NCBI RefSeq assembly: GCF_028453695.1
Contig: NC_135780.1
Coordinates: forward strand, 11,715,172-11,779,171
DNA from: Augochlora pura
Lineage: Eukaryota > Arthropoda > Insecta > Hymenoptera > Halictidae
DNA: 64,000 bases
Reading direction: 5' to 3'
Every line of letters begins with the position of its first letter. Within the stretch, counting starts at the first letter, position 1. This document shows positions 13,533 through 25,700 of the stretch, in pieces. Made by a program: the position numbers and the translations under genes. Below the pieces are notes generated by a model. It was not told where the DNA came from. It saw only the letters and a program-made list of their open reading frames with translations, and ran no database searches.

Positions 13533-16111
13533 TTAGCTTTCGAGTAAGTACATTTCATAAAGCTCTCGGAGTTCATTCTTCTGAAATGTTGGGACACAGT
13601 TCACTTGCACGATTTCCGTGAAACCCTCTTCTAATGTTGGCGACTGATAATTTTTTCTAAAAAATATACAATTAATTAAATTTATATTACCTCGTAATAA
13701 TAGCGAACAATTAGTTTTGTTTTCAATAACTCACATATAAGAATTAATTATTATTTCAGTAATTTTGATGTGAGTGGGATCTATTAGTTCTCGGAACTGA
13801 AACAAAAAAATTGATAGGATAGAATATTACATACTCTGCATGTAATTGTAATTATCAACTAGTATTTTATCACCTTATTATTGTGTTTTGCGTGGTCACT
13901 ACTAGTCGTCATGACGAAACATCTAACAGGAATTCCGTGTTTCTTGGCCACTTCTGTATATCGTTGTCTAGACGTAGGATCAGGATTTGTATTATCCACA
14001 ACCACGCTATTTTTCTCGAGCAGGTGTTTCTCCACAGCTCTAATACATTTTTGCCAACTCCCAAGAGTATCTCTGTTTACGTATCCATAGTTGCTTAAGT
14101 AATTCTTAACAAAATGGGATTTGCCTGATCCTGGACATCCAACCATTAGGACTATCTAAGAGAGTAATTAAATAACTGACAATTTATTTGAGAATTATGC
14201 ACGCATTGTTTTTACTTTAATTACCTCTTGCGTGTTCGAAGTCATATTACCCCCGGTGCACACTTCAGTAGTTGGTATATTTCTTGGATTGAACGTGGGC
14301 AGTTGGTAACGTGCTTCCTTCTGCCCAAGAAAGTGCTCTTCGGGGGTGTAAAATTTCAATCCTAAATTCAAAGCTAATAATCTATCCACTAAGGAATGAT
14401 CTTTCTTCTTTCCGGGAGCCCAATTTTTTGGACGGCCGGCTGCATCTCCCACGTAAAAGGAATTAGCTTTGTCGATTGGTATGGAATCGTTGTTCTGAAA
14501 AATTAATTTCTTATATGCAGCTTTTCGCAAACGCAGGTACTAATCAATAAATTCATTGGACACCTACCTCTTCCAATTTCTGCCACATACCAATGGTCGG
14601 TTTTCTATAAATGTTGTGCCCAGTGGCTATGAAAACCTACAAATAAATTTGATATAATGAATTGCAATTGAAATTCAATAAAATATAGTTCAAAATATAC
14701 CTGCATCGGCACTCCTATTCTCTGTACTATGTTCTTTATTTTATTTTTAAACGATTTAGCATTTAGTCTTGCAGAGCCGAGCCCACTTTGATTAGTAAAA
14801 ATTACTATCTTGTAATCTTCGCTGTGGAGCTTCTTTAATTTTCCACATACCTCTGAATAAATAATTTGCCAATCATCATAATCTTTTGGAAATACTAAGC
14901 CGGAACGAGTTTTTATCAGAGTTCCGTCCATATCATACGCGGCTATCTAAAAATAAAAAAATTATTATATAATTAAAAATAAAAATTATCTTTTAAATTT
15001 CTGCATACACTCTTCTTGAGTTGTTTAAGTACCTTTGAACGACCCTTTACTCCGTGCGTCGTGTACATTAATAATGCTCCATTATCTTTACTTTCCCATA
15101 TATTTTGTTGATCTTTTAAGTCCTTAGAGTTGGTATCATCTTTCAATTTATCCGAACTCATGTTATCTTTCTTTAAAAATTTGAGAATACTGGTTTCAGT
15201 ATTCTTTATTGATCTTTTCTCTTCTCCTTTCTTGTTACAAGTATCAGAGTTTAAACTATCCTCTTCGAATTTAGCTATTTTACAAGAGGATTCCTCGTTT
15301 TCTGTTTCTTCATCTATGTCTCTAGCTCTTTTCTCAGAAGAGAGGCTTTTCGGAGGAGGAGGAGGATTGAATTCTATTTCATATGCATATTTACCATATA
15401 AGATTTCCAAGCAGTCTTCATGTTTTCCTAAAAATTTAATGTCCTTACGAGTCTTGAACCCATTGAACCCACAAGGCCTTTTACCAAGTTGTTGAAACGA
15501 AACTTTGTACTCTTGATAATCTGCACAAAATCTAACTACAAAAAATTAGCAGAGTTGTTAAATCTAATTGGACATTGATTAGGTAAATAATAAAAGAGGG
15601 GATATAGACCTTGCTCTCTGGAACACTGTAAATCTGTAATGTTGGTCTCTGGACAACGTCCCACAATAACTGGTTTCTGATGTGGCAGGTGTACTGTCAA
15701 TAAGGTTTTATCATTGCTTTTTAGATAACAACTTTTTGCTTCCTGAGTCATTATAACCTGCACATAAAACAATATCAGATCTATAATAAAAATGAAATAA
15801 TTATGTCCATGTCAGTTTACAGAAATTTTCACGAAACGAGATATATACATGTAAATTTATAAAAGACATCATGGAGACAATGTACGTACAGCATTATATT
15901 TGCGTAACGATTTTTAGATAACCGTACAATAAAAATAGTAACAGTAGGTTTCGTAGAAAAGAGTAACAAACTCTCAGTTTGCTTGCTACTTACATATTTA
16001 TTCACTTTGATAAGTATCAATTAGAAATGCTTGATTATTTTCATAAAATTTCTTTACCTTTAACGTACCGATCAATTTCACCGACTGCAAGTGCGAATTC
16101 GGTCCAATCAT
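13533..16111 (-). CDS. PNKP: Bifunctional polynucleotide phosphatase/kinase
   Basis: The family restores ligatable DNA ends by removing 3' phosphates and phosphorylating 5' hydroxyls in single- and double-strand break repair. Nine exons join in frame into 585 residues: 16111-16058, 15757-15610, 15535-15033, 14946-14701, 14636-14568, 14494-14225, 14155-13874, 13796-13735, 13656-13533. Domains in order: an N-terminal FHA domain (about residues 22-130, with the GRCPETN and CSREQ loops), a long acidic Ser/Lys-rich linker, a HAD-type phosphatase with DMDGT at 240-244 (two catalytic Asp), and a kinase with P-loop GCPGSGKS at 436-443. The C-terminus YQSPTLEEGF matches the family's conserved end. The start is the first ATG of the open frame in exon 1. 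It adds 20 residues before a second in-frame ATG at 15749-15751, which gives an N-terminus closer to human PNKP, so either start may be used. It diverges from TRMT2A with 211 bp between start codons. Confidence 0.96.
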
Positions 16112-16322
16112 TTTCGCATTCGCCGTGTCGGTCAGAGAAGGTTGGGACCGACGCGCACCTAACCTTACACAGCAGTTACCCGCACGTGGTGTTTTGATAG
16201 AGGGAAAGAAAAACACGTGGACTTAATTGAAATAGATAATTATTCTTTATTAAGAGAATCGTATAATGGTTCAGTGACACGGGCATCTTGTGGGTTGTAA
16301 CTGGAACAGAATTTTGGTAAAA
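16112..16322. promoter_or_regulatory. Bidirectional promoter of PNKP (minus) and TRMT2A (plus) with two CACGTG boxes
   Basis: Only 211 bp lie between the two start codons, so both genes must be driven from here or from introns. Two palindromic E-boxes, CACGTG, sit at 16183-16188 and 16214-16219, 31 bp apart and both followed by G on the plus strand. ACCTAACCT lies at 16157-16165. No TATA box is evident. CACGTG is the core site of bHLH factors of the Myc/Max, USF and MITF classes; which of them acts here is unknown. Confidence 0.65.
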
Positions 16323-18883
16323 ATGACTACGAACGAATCCTCGGAGACAGAGAAGAACCCCTACGCATATCTTGACAGGGTTGACTTCACATCAGAGAAG
16401 TATAAAATTGAAATACATGGTCTGCCAAAGTATTACGGGATCGGCGAATTCAAAAAATTTCTAAACGACAAGCTCGAGCTACAGACATGCAAAGTGAAAC
16501 CACCGAGAAGAGGTGGTTGGCTTTATGTATCCTTCAGAAACGAAGAGAATCGCAAAAAAGCCATAGAAAAGCTGAATGGGATTGCTTGGAAGAACTCGAA
16601 ACTTACTGCTCGGGTAAATGACTATTTCTTAGCAATTATTTTACAATAACAATTGTTAGCACTTAATCTTGAATTTTAAGATACAAACTGTCACTTGTTC
16701 AAACCATATTGGAGTAAGCTGTGGTCATAAGGAATATTTTCTGCACAGCTTACACCAGGAAGCCTCGGCAATGATGTTGAATGAACTTTTGAATGTTTTG
16801 TTTTTTAATTTCTGACACAGGCAGCCAAGCCAGCTCCAGATCCATTTGTGAAACGAAAGCTGGAAGAGGAAAGTGGAAATAAGCGTTTAAAGACAAACGA
16901 CAGTCTTAAAGAACTATCTGTCGATGAGAGAATTAAATGCAACACTATACCACTGTGGAATATGCCTTACCCTGATCAAGTAAGAGTAATCATTGGAATA
17001 TAAAATAGAGGCATGGAGATAACAAGGACATTGTATTACTTTTAGCTGAAGTTGAAGCAAAAAGAAACGAGGTCTGTTCTGGTAAATATTTGTAATACGA
17101 TGTTGAAAAACAGTAAGGGTGATCTTATGTACTGGCTACAATATCAACAAAAGATGCACGAAGGGCTGCCCTGTGAATTACTTCCCATTCTCAGAGCAGA
17201 GAAGATCACAGAGTACAGAAACAAGTGCGAATTCACAGTTGGTAATTGGAGATTCTATTATTTAGGCTGATAATGTTAATAAAGTGAATGGAATACAATG
17301 TATCATCAACATGCAGGTAGAAGTGCAGTCAGTAACGAAACCATGATAGGCTTCAGACTATCCAGTTATGCAGCTGGATCCACGGAGGTGGGACCAATAG
17401 ACAACCTTTGCCACATTCCCAGCAAAATGAAGGCTGTGATTAAAGTAAGCTCCTTGAGATTCTAGCTCTCTGGTTTAGACTTGTCATTGGCACTAGCAAC
17501 TTTTAGGTACTGGAAGAGTTCATGCGAAAGTCGGATCTGAAACCATTCCAACCAGTTGATCACAGTGGTCACTGGAGGCAAGTGACTGTTAGGACGACTC
17601 AGTGTGGACATCTCATGGTGATAGTAGGCATCCATCCTCAGGGTTTGACCGGCGATAAGCTGGAAGAACTGAAGACGCAGCTAAAGGACTTTTTTGAAAC
17701 AGGAAAGGGTGCGGAAGCCGGCGTCACATCCTTGCACTTTCAGCTAATGAACAAGAAGTAAACAACCAATGCAAAAGACAAGAGGAGATCTCGTTGGGGA
17801 TTTTATTATGTTTATTTATGTTTATTCTTGCTTAGGAGCAGCGACGGGTTGAGTGGTGACAATTACTTTCATATCTCTGGCTCGAAATGCATAGAGGAGA
17901 CGCTGCTGGGCATGAAGTTCCAGGTGTCACCGCAGGCGTTTTTCCAGGTGAATACATCAGCTGCTGAGTTGTTGTACAAAGCTGCCATCGACCTAGCAGC
18001 ACCGAATGAAGACACTGCGTTGCTGGACATCTGCTGCGGTACTGGGACCATCGGTCTAGCGTTCTCGAAGGTAAACTAGTCAACTGGACATCTTCATGGA
18101 CCTTTTTATTAAACGTGCTAAATTGCAGCATTGCGGTGAAGTGCTCGGACTCGAGGTCGTGGAAAACGCAATCAAGGACGCCAAGGAGAATGCGTTGGCG
18201 AACAACGTAACCAATTGCGAGTTCTTTGTTGGCAAGGCAGAGGACATTCTGACGCCGGTGATCCGCAGGACCACAAAGAGTGACATCGTCGCCGTGGTCG
18301 ACCCACCTCGCGCAGGACTTCGTAAGATCATTTCTTAGACTCTTTTTAAAGGTCGATGGATATGAAAAAGGGATTATATGCAGCGATCTAACGGAAGCAA
18401 ACTAGCTGGGGCTCTATTCATTAAAATATTCTAGATCAACGCGCTGTATCGACCCTGCGCAAAGCGGCCAAATTGTCCCGACTGGTCTATGTCGCTTGCG
18501 ACCCTCGGGCAGCTGCGGGGAACTTAGTGGATCTGGCCAGACCTCCGTCGAAGCAGTACGTCGGCGACCCATTGGTACCGGTCAAAGCCGTCGCCGTTGA
18601 CATGTTTCCTTACACGAAACACTGCGAGCTGTTGATCTGCCTGCAGAGGCTGTCCGTTGCGATTGAAGCACACGGCCTTGGTCGTAAAGTCGAGGAGCCG
18701 TCCTCTGATCCCTTGGAGGATACCAAGACCGGCGTCATGAACGTCATGTGTCCGCCAGATATCGTTGGCATGTCGTGCCCAGAAAACATTAAAGTAAAGA
18801 CAGAGCCAGGGTTGTTTGATGGGAGCGAAGGAGATGTAGGTGAACATAACCTTGCTATAAAAGTCGAGGAGCCCTCCAGTTAG
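16323..18883 (+). CDS. TRMT2A: tRNA (uracil-5-)-methyltransferase homolog A
   Basis: The family makes m5U54 (ribothymidine) in the T-loop of cytosolic tRNAs using SAM. Eight exons join in frame into 633 residues: 16323-16613, 16821-16979, 17046-17241, 17317-17444, 17507-17757, 17836-18070, 18129-18321, 18435-18883. An N-terminal RRM spans about residues 28-97. The RumA/TrmA-type methyltransferase follows with EYRNKCEF near 207-214, QVSPQAFFQVN, the SAM motif DICCGTGTIGL near 406-416, DPPRAGL at 478-484 and the catalytic Cys506 in ACDPRAA. Vertebrate and bacterial relatives have CNP at this cysteine, so Asp507 is a small departure. The end of the catalytic domain is near residue 557. The last 76 residues form a variable tail with the VEEPSS motif twice; part of this tail is duplicated downstream (19147-19267). 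The start is the first ATG of the frame; open frame continues upstream without another ATG. Confidence 0.96.
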
Positions 18884-19084
18884 CGATGAGGGCTCCTTGC
18901 GATATGTTTTGGCGCTGATTAGATTCGGAAAGCTTGGGAGTTAAACAAGTATGGACAACCTCGATAGAATAGTCGACGCCTGCTGTAAAAGCTCTGCCAA
19001 GTACTATGTAGATTAGGTTGCTAAAGGCTGAGCCATTCCCTTGCACAGTGCTGCAACTCGCGAGCTCTGCGGCGCCGTGACTCG

Positions 19085-19090
19085 AATAAA
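19085..19090 (+). terminator. Possible polyadenylation signal of TRMT2A
   Basis: AATAAA about 200 nt past the TRMT2A stop codon (18881-18883), inside the segment that separates the two copies of the tail repeat. If used, the transcript ends before the second copy. Confidence 0.45.
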
Positions 19091-19146
19091 ACCAAGCGCC
19101 TCTTGTACACAATCTTGTAATCTGAATAATCACTTTATTCGACATA

Positions 19147-19267
19147 ATACCAAGACCAGCGTCGTGGACACGTTTCCGTTGGATATCGTACGCGTGTCGT
19201 GCCCAGAAAACCTTAAAGTAAAGACAGAGCCAGGGTTGTTTGATGGGAGCGAAGGAGATGTAGATGA
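19147..19267 (+). pseudogene. Detached second copy of the TRMT2A C-terminal tail
   Basis: This segment repeats 18720-18843 of TRMT2A exon 8 with about 20% change. The last 60 or so bases are nearly identical and there is one 3-nt gap that keeps the frame. Translated in the same frame it reads SCPENLKVKTEPGLFDGS, against SCPENIKVKTEPGLFDGS in the gene, and the frame stays open to a stop at about 19284. The TRMT2A stop codon and 263 bp of unrelated DNA (18884-19146) separate the copies. I see no splice pair that joins it in frame to TRMT2A. It is best read as the remnant of a tandem repeat in the protein tail. Confidence 0.7.
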
Positions 19268-19604
19268 TAGGGACATCTCGGTGTAGACGCGGATCAGGGA
19301 TCGCTCATGTTTCGTGAGCCAATTAGAACTAGCATAGCGGATGTCGTCTTGTTTGATACGGTTTCAAGTGAGTACGTTTAATCGTGAGTCTAGCATGCCG
19401 GTGTCATTTTATAAGCCATGGGGGATAACATATTTTGACAAAACACATGTATTTCGATGGAGCGGAGGTCGATGCTGCTTCGAAAGATACAGAAGAAGCG
19501 AGAGAAAAGGAGAGAAAGATAGAGAAAAAGTTGAAATGCGATCCCGACTCGCGACGAAGGGCCGAGCAATCTCGTTGGTGGGACTTGGGGGCCTAATTCC
19601 GCGA

Positions 19605-19610
19605 TTTATT
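19605..19610 (-). terminator. Polyadenylation signal of AstCC
   Basis: AATAAA on the minus strand, 122 nt past the AstCC stop codon (19732-19734). TRMT2A and AstCC therefore converge, with about 0.3-0.5 kb between their ends. Confidence 0.6.
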
Positions 19611-19731
19611 CGTCTGCTGTGTGGACCGATCGGGAGAAGCACGCCACGGAGAAAGAGATTCGAGAGGCGATGATACGGGGTCGTCGAGTCGGACATCGAA
19701 GGCGAGGCTGGAACTATTGGACAGCTTGTTA

Positions 19732-22700
19732 TCACTTTCTCTTGAAGCATGTCACCGCGTTGAAGTAGCACCGCCAGTACACACGTCCTTTCGATTGGCC
19801 ACGTCGCTGCAGGTCCATCTGCAAGATCGATATTTATTTAGAATCTCCTCTACCCGAGCTCCGTGGCGACTTTATCAAACCTTCCGCAGCTTCGTTGAAA
19901 TTAAAAGCAACGGAACCACGACTCTTTTTGGAATAATCTACGTTGAATTACAAGGATCTACGGAGCTAGACTTTCAAGCGATAAAAAGAGGCTAATGGCT
20001 TCCTCGAAAAACGGTAGAAGTAAGGCAAAGTCTTCTGTCTCTAGTATAGACGGAAGTCTGCTCATCAGATCCTGGCATTCACTAATCAGAGGACGAAGAG
20101 GCGCGATCCCACGACTTGCCGCCGCATATCCAATAGTTCGTAAATACATCCTTTCCTCGTTAACGTTGCTTCTTAATAAATAAAATCATCCTCGAAGCGG
20201 ATAGTATCCTAATAGCACCCTTTCCTGGTTTCATCAGATGAAATTACCTAGCGACAAATAATGCTACGCTAAGGAGGAAAAGCTCGTGATTGTGTGTGTG
20301 GCGACAGGACCTTCACCGTTTGCTCGTCCCCGGTCGAAACAATCTGCGATTCCCCCGCTGAGATTTGAGGCCCGGAGGATCTCGAGTACGAAGATCTGCT
20401 GCTCCCCAGCTCGCCCCTGTTTTGATTGTCCACCGCTTTTTGCAGCGCGACCATCAGCTGGTCTAACAATAGGGCTGCCCTCTTCGGCACCACCACCTGC
20501 GAAACCGTTAAATTGTAATACGGCGACGGACGACGGGTCCGTATCCTGGATAACAATGACAATAATGGTGAGCCAAGCCGCAAACTGTTAATTACACGCG
20601 CGCGGATTTACGCGATAATCGATTGAATGCTGTCAAGCTGCGCGGGCACCGTGTAATATGGGTCCGCGAATCCCGTGCCTTTTATCACCTCCGCCGGTCT
20701 CATCGATCTCTACCCCTTCCGATATTTAATGTTCACGCTAATTAAAAATAATTAGAGTCGCGCGGATAATTGCCGCGAAGTTTTAACTGCCTTGTTTGGC
20801 CATCCGCCCCAAAAAACCGATCCTAAACCGCGCTGTACTACTCGTGATAAGCGCGCGTTCACGGAGGATGAGCGGATTGCTGGGTCATTTCCATGATTCG
20901 ACGATTTCACACTGAAATGATCAATGATCGAATCTCTGACCTATGCGACGGGTTCTCCGAGATTATTGGATCATTTGTATTTATCGACGATCTACCATCG
21001 AAGTGAACGGTATTCATTTATTAAATTTAATCAACGATTCTGCGTTAATATCAGCAATACTCAAACGGAAGTTTATGAAGAGGTCTAAGAGGAATTGGCA
21101 ACGGATCGACCGCTTTAGCGAGCACGAATCGCTTATGCCTCGATAGAAAGCGAGCAGCCATCTTGTCGGACGTGTTTCAGTCAGGACGGCCGAAGGAACA
21201 AAAGGAACGGGGTAATGCATTTCGGTGTCGTCGGATTTCTCTCGCTTTGATGTCGACGATAACGAGTTTCTCGAGCTCGCGGTATAATATCGCCGGAACT
21301 TATTCGATTAGCTGACGATGTTTCTTTGTTGCAGGTCGCGAGGAAGCCAAAGAGCCGTGGATAGCGCGCGGCTCCAGGATCTTTCGGTGAGGGAAAATAA
21401 CGTTTGTTGTCCCCCTTTGTCGGCCGAGATGCAATAACGCGGGGATAACGACGACTGTTCCAGCAGCATCCGTCGCACACGGGACATCGTTAAAAAATAA
21501 TTTCACCATCGAACGGACGGCTCGCGGCGGTCAATTTTCGCGCCCGTGATCTCGCCCGGTCTTCGCTTCATTGCTTGTTTATGCAGACATATCGTTGCCG
21601 CTGGATTATAGTCGGCGTGTGATTTCGTTGAGCGATGGCCGTCGCGAAAATGACAAAAACGAAGATCGAGGGGGATGGAAAACGAGGTTCCCGAGGATGG
21701 CAAAGTTCCTGCCACCGTTTACCGGAACGGCGCGCTCGATTATCCGCTCGGGGCTGCCCGAAAGTTGCAAACTCGTCCCGGAATCTAATTATCGCGTTGA
21801 TTAGCCGTACGCGGTTCAAATTGCTCGCAGCCAGTCTCGTGTCGTTGGGGGATGCGCGTCGGAGTCGGGCCCGATCGCTACGTTCCTCTTCCGATTTTAA
21901 CTACCGTCAGCGAGCCGTACTTGCTCGTTAACTCGTTCCTTGCACACGCGCCGAAATTCTTGGAACTTTATTAGCACGGTTTCGTCGATTGCTTTGCCTT
22001 TCCGGTTTTGAGTTTCGGCGCGTTGAAAGTCGACTTGACGATTTTTAAATCTATCGAGCGGTTCTTGAGCAATTAGTAGTAAAAAATTCTTCTTGAGAAT
22101 TCTTTGGCCCCTACTCATCTAAATTGTGACACTTTACTGAGAAAAATGTGACTGCTATTTTAATCATAATTATTATTTATTTATAAACAGTATTAACCCT
22201 TGGGCATAATGAAAGTACTAGTGAAATGGGGAAAAAAGAATTTTATGCGAATAAAAATTCTCATACTAAAAAGATATAATATTCTTGAAGGCGTTAATAT
22301 TCTTGAAATATAAATATATATTTTCAACGATTGTCTCAATTTATGTAGGACTAGGAAAGATAGGAAGTCGACGAACGTGGGCGACTCTAATATACAAACG
22401 CGTCAATCAAAATGTATTATCGTCCCGAAGGGCGCGGCGGCGGTCTCGTTTAACGCGCTGGAATCAACCGGAAGGCAAACGATTTTCGCTGGGGAACTCT
22501 GATTTCCCTCGGAAACGGAACAGCAAGTGCCGATGCCGGGCCAGCAAACAAACATAAACGCGGTCGGTTATTCGTTCAGCGCGATTTCCCAGCGGCACTC
22601 GCGGCCCCCGCGAGCCGGACCTTTTATATCGACGCCAGAGTCGCCTGGCAGTTATGACGGTCCCGTGGCTGGATTATTGTTCCGTTCGCGACGATATAGA

Positions 22701-25700
22701 GGCGATTGCTCGGCCAATAAACGGGACCGACCCCGAATCCGCTGTCCCAGCTGGTTCGATTGGCTGCAAACACGATATTAGTTTTCTCCTTGGACACCCT
22801 CGCACTGGTCTAACGGATGAGAGAAAGGATTTTTATGAACAATGGAACCGTTGATCCTCGGTTAAGACAAAAATCATTAGAATGCTGCCCACGTTTTAAT
22901 AATAGGCGAATGAAATTGTTTAGCGATCTTCGAAGTTGGGAATTTGCTTTGAATAACTGATATGTGAATAGAAAGATAAATCTCGTCAGGAATTAGTTTA
23001 ATTTATGCCCGCTATTGTCACCGCTCAATGCGAAATAATTTACAATAGATTTGGACAATGACTGACGACAATAACCGTGGGAGGATGCGCGAGAATATTA
23101 TGAGAAAGGTCGACGGAATGCGACAGCGATCTTAAACCCTTTAAACGGTCCCCGTGTTTTGAATTTAATCCACTACTTATTAACACATTGCTGTCATAAA
23201 TTTCCACGCTAAAAATCATTACTGTTCACAGGGTACGTGATCATGGTGGACTCGATGCTGCCCTAACTCCTACACCCTAACTTCATGGATTGTTTCGTCC
23301 CGTAAACGACGACCGACAGAAAGAACGTCGCGGTATAAGAAAAGAACATCGACGTCAAACAATTTCAGTCCGTGAGTCTTTATTTTTATTTTTGCACGTC
23401 GGTATACATGTTTTATGGTCGGCTAAATCCGTAAGATTCGGAGAATGAAAAATTGAGCGGAGCTGCGAGTTTTTACCGAGACTCGCGTGGGAACGCGCTC
23501 TCGGCCACGAAATAATTAGTAAAGTAAAATGATAAATTTTCACGAGCGACGCATGCGTCGCGTCGCGCCGAATTACAAAGACGTATGTTGCAGAGAATTA
23601 AATTCGTCGTCGGTACGAAAGTTCTCTGCAATATCTCTGTCGTCATTGCAAATGATATCTTTGACACTGTATAATCGTACAAACGCCCCTAATTAATTTA
23701 TATATATTTTTCTTCTCTTCTATTTTCCTTCTTTTTAATTTCTATGTCTTATTTACTTTCCACCATCTTTGTTCAATTTAATCCATACCTCTGTTGAAGC
23801 TAGCGAGTTTATTACTAATATAAAATAATAAATATAAATAATATAAATATAAATACAGCAATATTAAGAATTAGCGATCGGGATATTAAACGACGATATC
23901 TCGAGTGTGGAAACACGTGACCTGTGACGTTTTTCCTCGCATCTATAGACGTCTACACTGAGGAAGACATCGGCGTAGCTACCTTGCAACCACGATAGTA
24001 GTTGTCCCGCGATACGATCGTCTGTCACGGGTATTCTCTTGTAACACCTGCCGCAGGACGTACGAAGCGCCGTTCCCTCGAATAGCGCGCTATCCATTCC
24101 GAATGATTTTATCTGTCACGTCGGCTATTGGACAAGGGTATTAATCCTACGGAGTCGCATTTAATTGAACTCGGAACCAACTCCGTGCGACCGCCGATCG
24201 TCGCACGATGAAAATTGCTAGATAACTATGGAATTCGTCGGGAAACCCAGTTCTACCGTTCGTGTTCTTTAATTTCCGGTAATCCAGCGCGAACAAAAAA
24301 AATTTAGTCACTTTTTATTATCGCAACGGAGCCAATCGTATTCAAATTTGATCGGAAAGCCGTGTGGTCGCCATTTAACTTCGCTCGAACGCTGACATTT
24401 AAATTTACTCGAATGCTTAACGCTTTCTCTACCGGCAGATCTTTTTTACAACAGTCTATTTAACGTCGGAGATTAATAAACAAATTTCTACAAAATGTCT
24501 CGAAAATGGCGGCAATTTTATTTACGGTTCAACAAATTATTTCGATTAATATTGCATGAGAATTTTAATTGGTAATTACGTTAATATATTGATGACAAGG
24601 GAACGGAATTTTATTCCTAATTTTACGGGGGCAGAATAATATTTGCGTTTTAATAAGTTATTATTAAATATCTTTCTCTGTTTCTATGTCGGAGTAATGG
24701 GATCATCTCCGAGTACACGAGTCACGGGACACGAGCAAGACGTACGAGCGCAGAAAAGTGAAACAGCATTTTTCGGTCACGTGTCGTTCGTCTTCTCAGC
24801 GAGACGTTGCGAAAGAGACGGGGGACACGATCTTTTATCTGGAATTCGTCCGACGCGGCGTCAAATCACGCGGAATAGATCGGACGGCGCGCGTCTAGGG
24901 AAACGCGTCACCCGAAAATGGATGACGGCTATTCTCGGCCGCGGAACGGTGACGTGAAAGGGACACCTCGATCAAGGAACGGCCGAGATTACGTGACGTT
25001 AACGTCCACGGAACAGGGATAAATCTATCGCGAGAAGCCCCGGCAATATGATTCCACGTGAAACAGATACCCACGCGTCGTTCCGTCGAACGCTTAAAAA
25101 CCGCCTTCAGCTCGGCTCGATTCTTACATATTTTTCGATCAAAAAATTCCAACATGTTCCTCGAGCACGAGATAAATTATCCTGAAAATCTCGAGAATAA
25201 TTATTAGATAGTTTCCCAGGAAAAAAATCGCGAAGATCGGCATCTCGTTATCGTTTGTCGCCTTGAGATCGGAACGACGCGTTTATTCGCATTTTAGTTG
25301 GGAATTTCCGGCGGTGTTTCGTTGCACGAAGGGACAAATCATAGAGTGGACACGCGACGTCGGCCCACCTCTTGCGGCCGGCAGCATTTTCGCGATTAGA
25401 AAAGAGGGTTGATGGATCGAAACGCGCGGCGGGGACCCCACAATTTCGGAGAAACCGCGACGCCGAATCGTCCCCGCAACTTTCGGTCGTCGATCGATCA
25501 TACGTCACGGGTGAGGCCGAATCATGCCGAATGCGTGCCGCGTGTCATAGCAATCGCGTTCGCGGTGTTTTGTATTCCGCGGCGGATCGACGCCGCGACT
25601 TAAACCAATTGCCGGGGGGGCGTGTCCGGATATTATGGACATAAGGGTGTCGATTGTCTGCGATCACGGTCGCGTTTAATTGCGACATTCACTCGCAAAT

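Noticed and set aside
21897..22118. 73-residue Arg/Lys/Glu-rich frame on minus, considered as a transposase fragment
   Set aside because: No conserved catalytic motif and no inverted repeats around it.
23864..24097. 77-residue frame on minus with several Cys; nearby AAGACATCGGCGTAGCT compared with miR-31
   Set aside because: No family match or splice context; the miRNA seed is not preserved and no hairpin was recognised.
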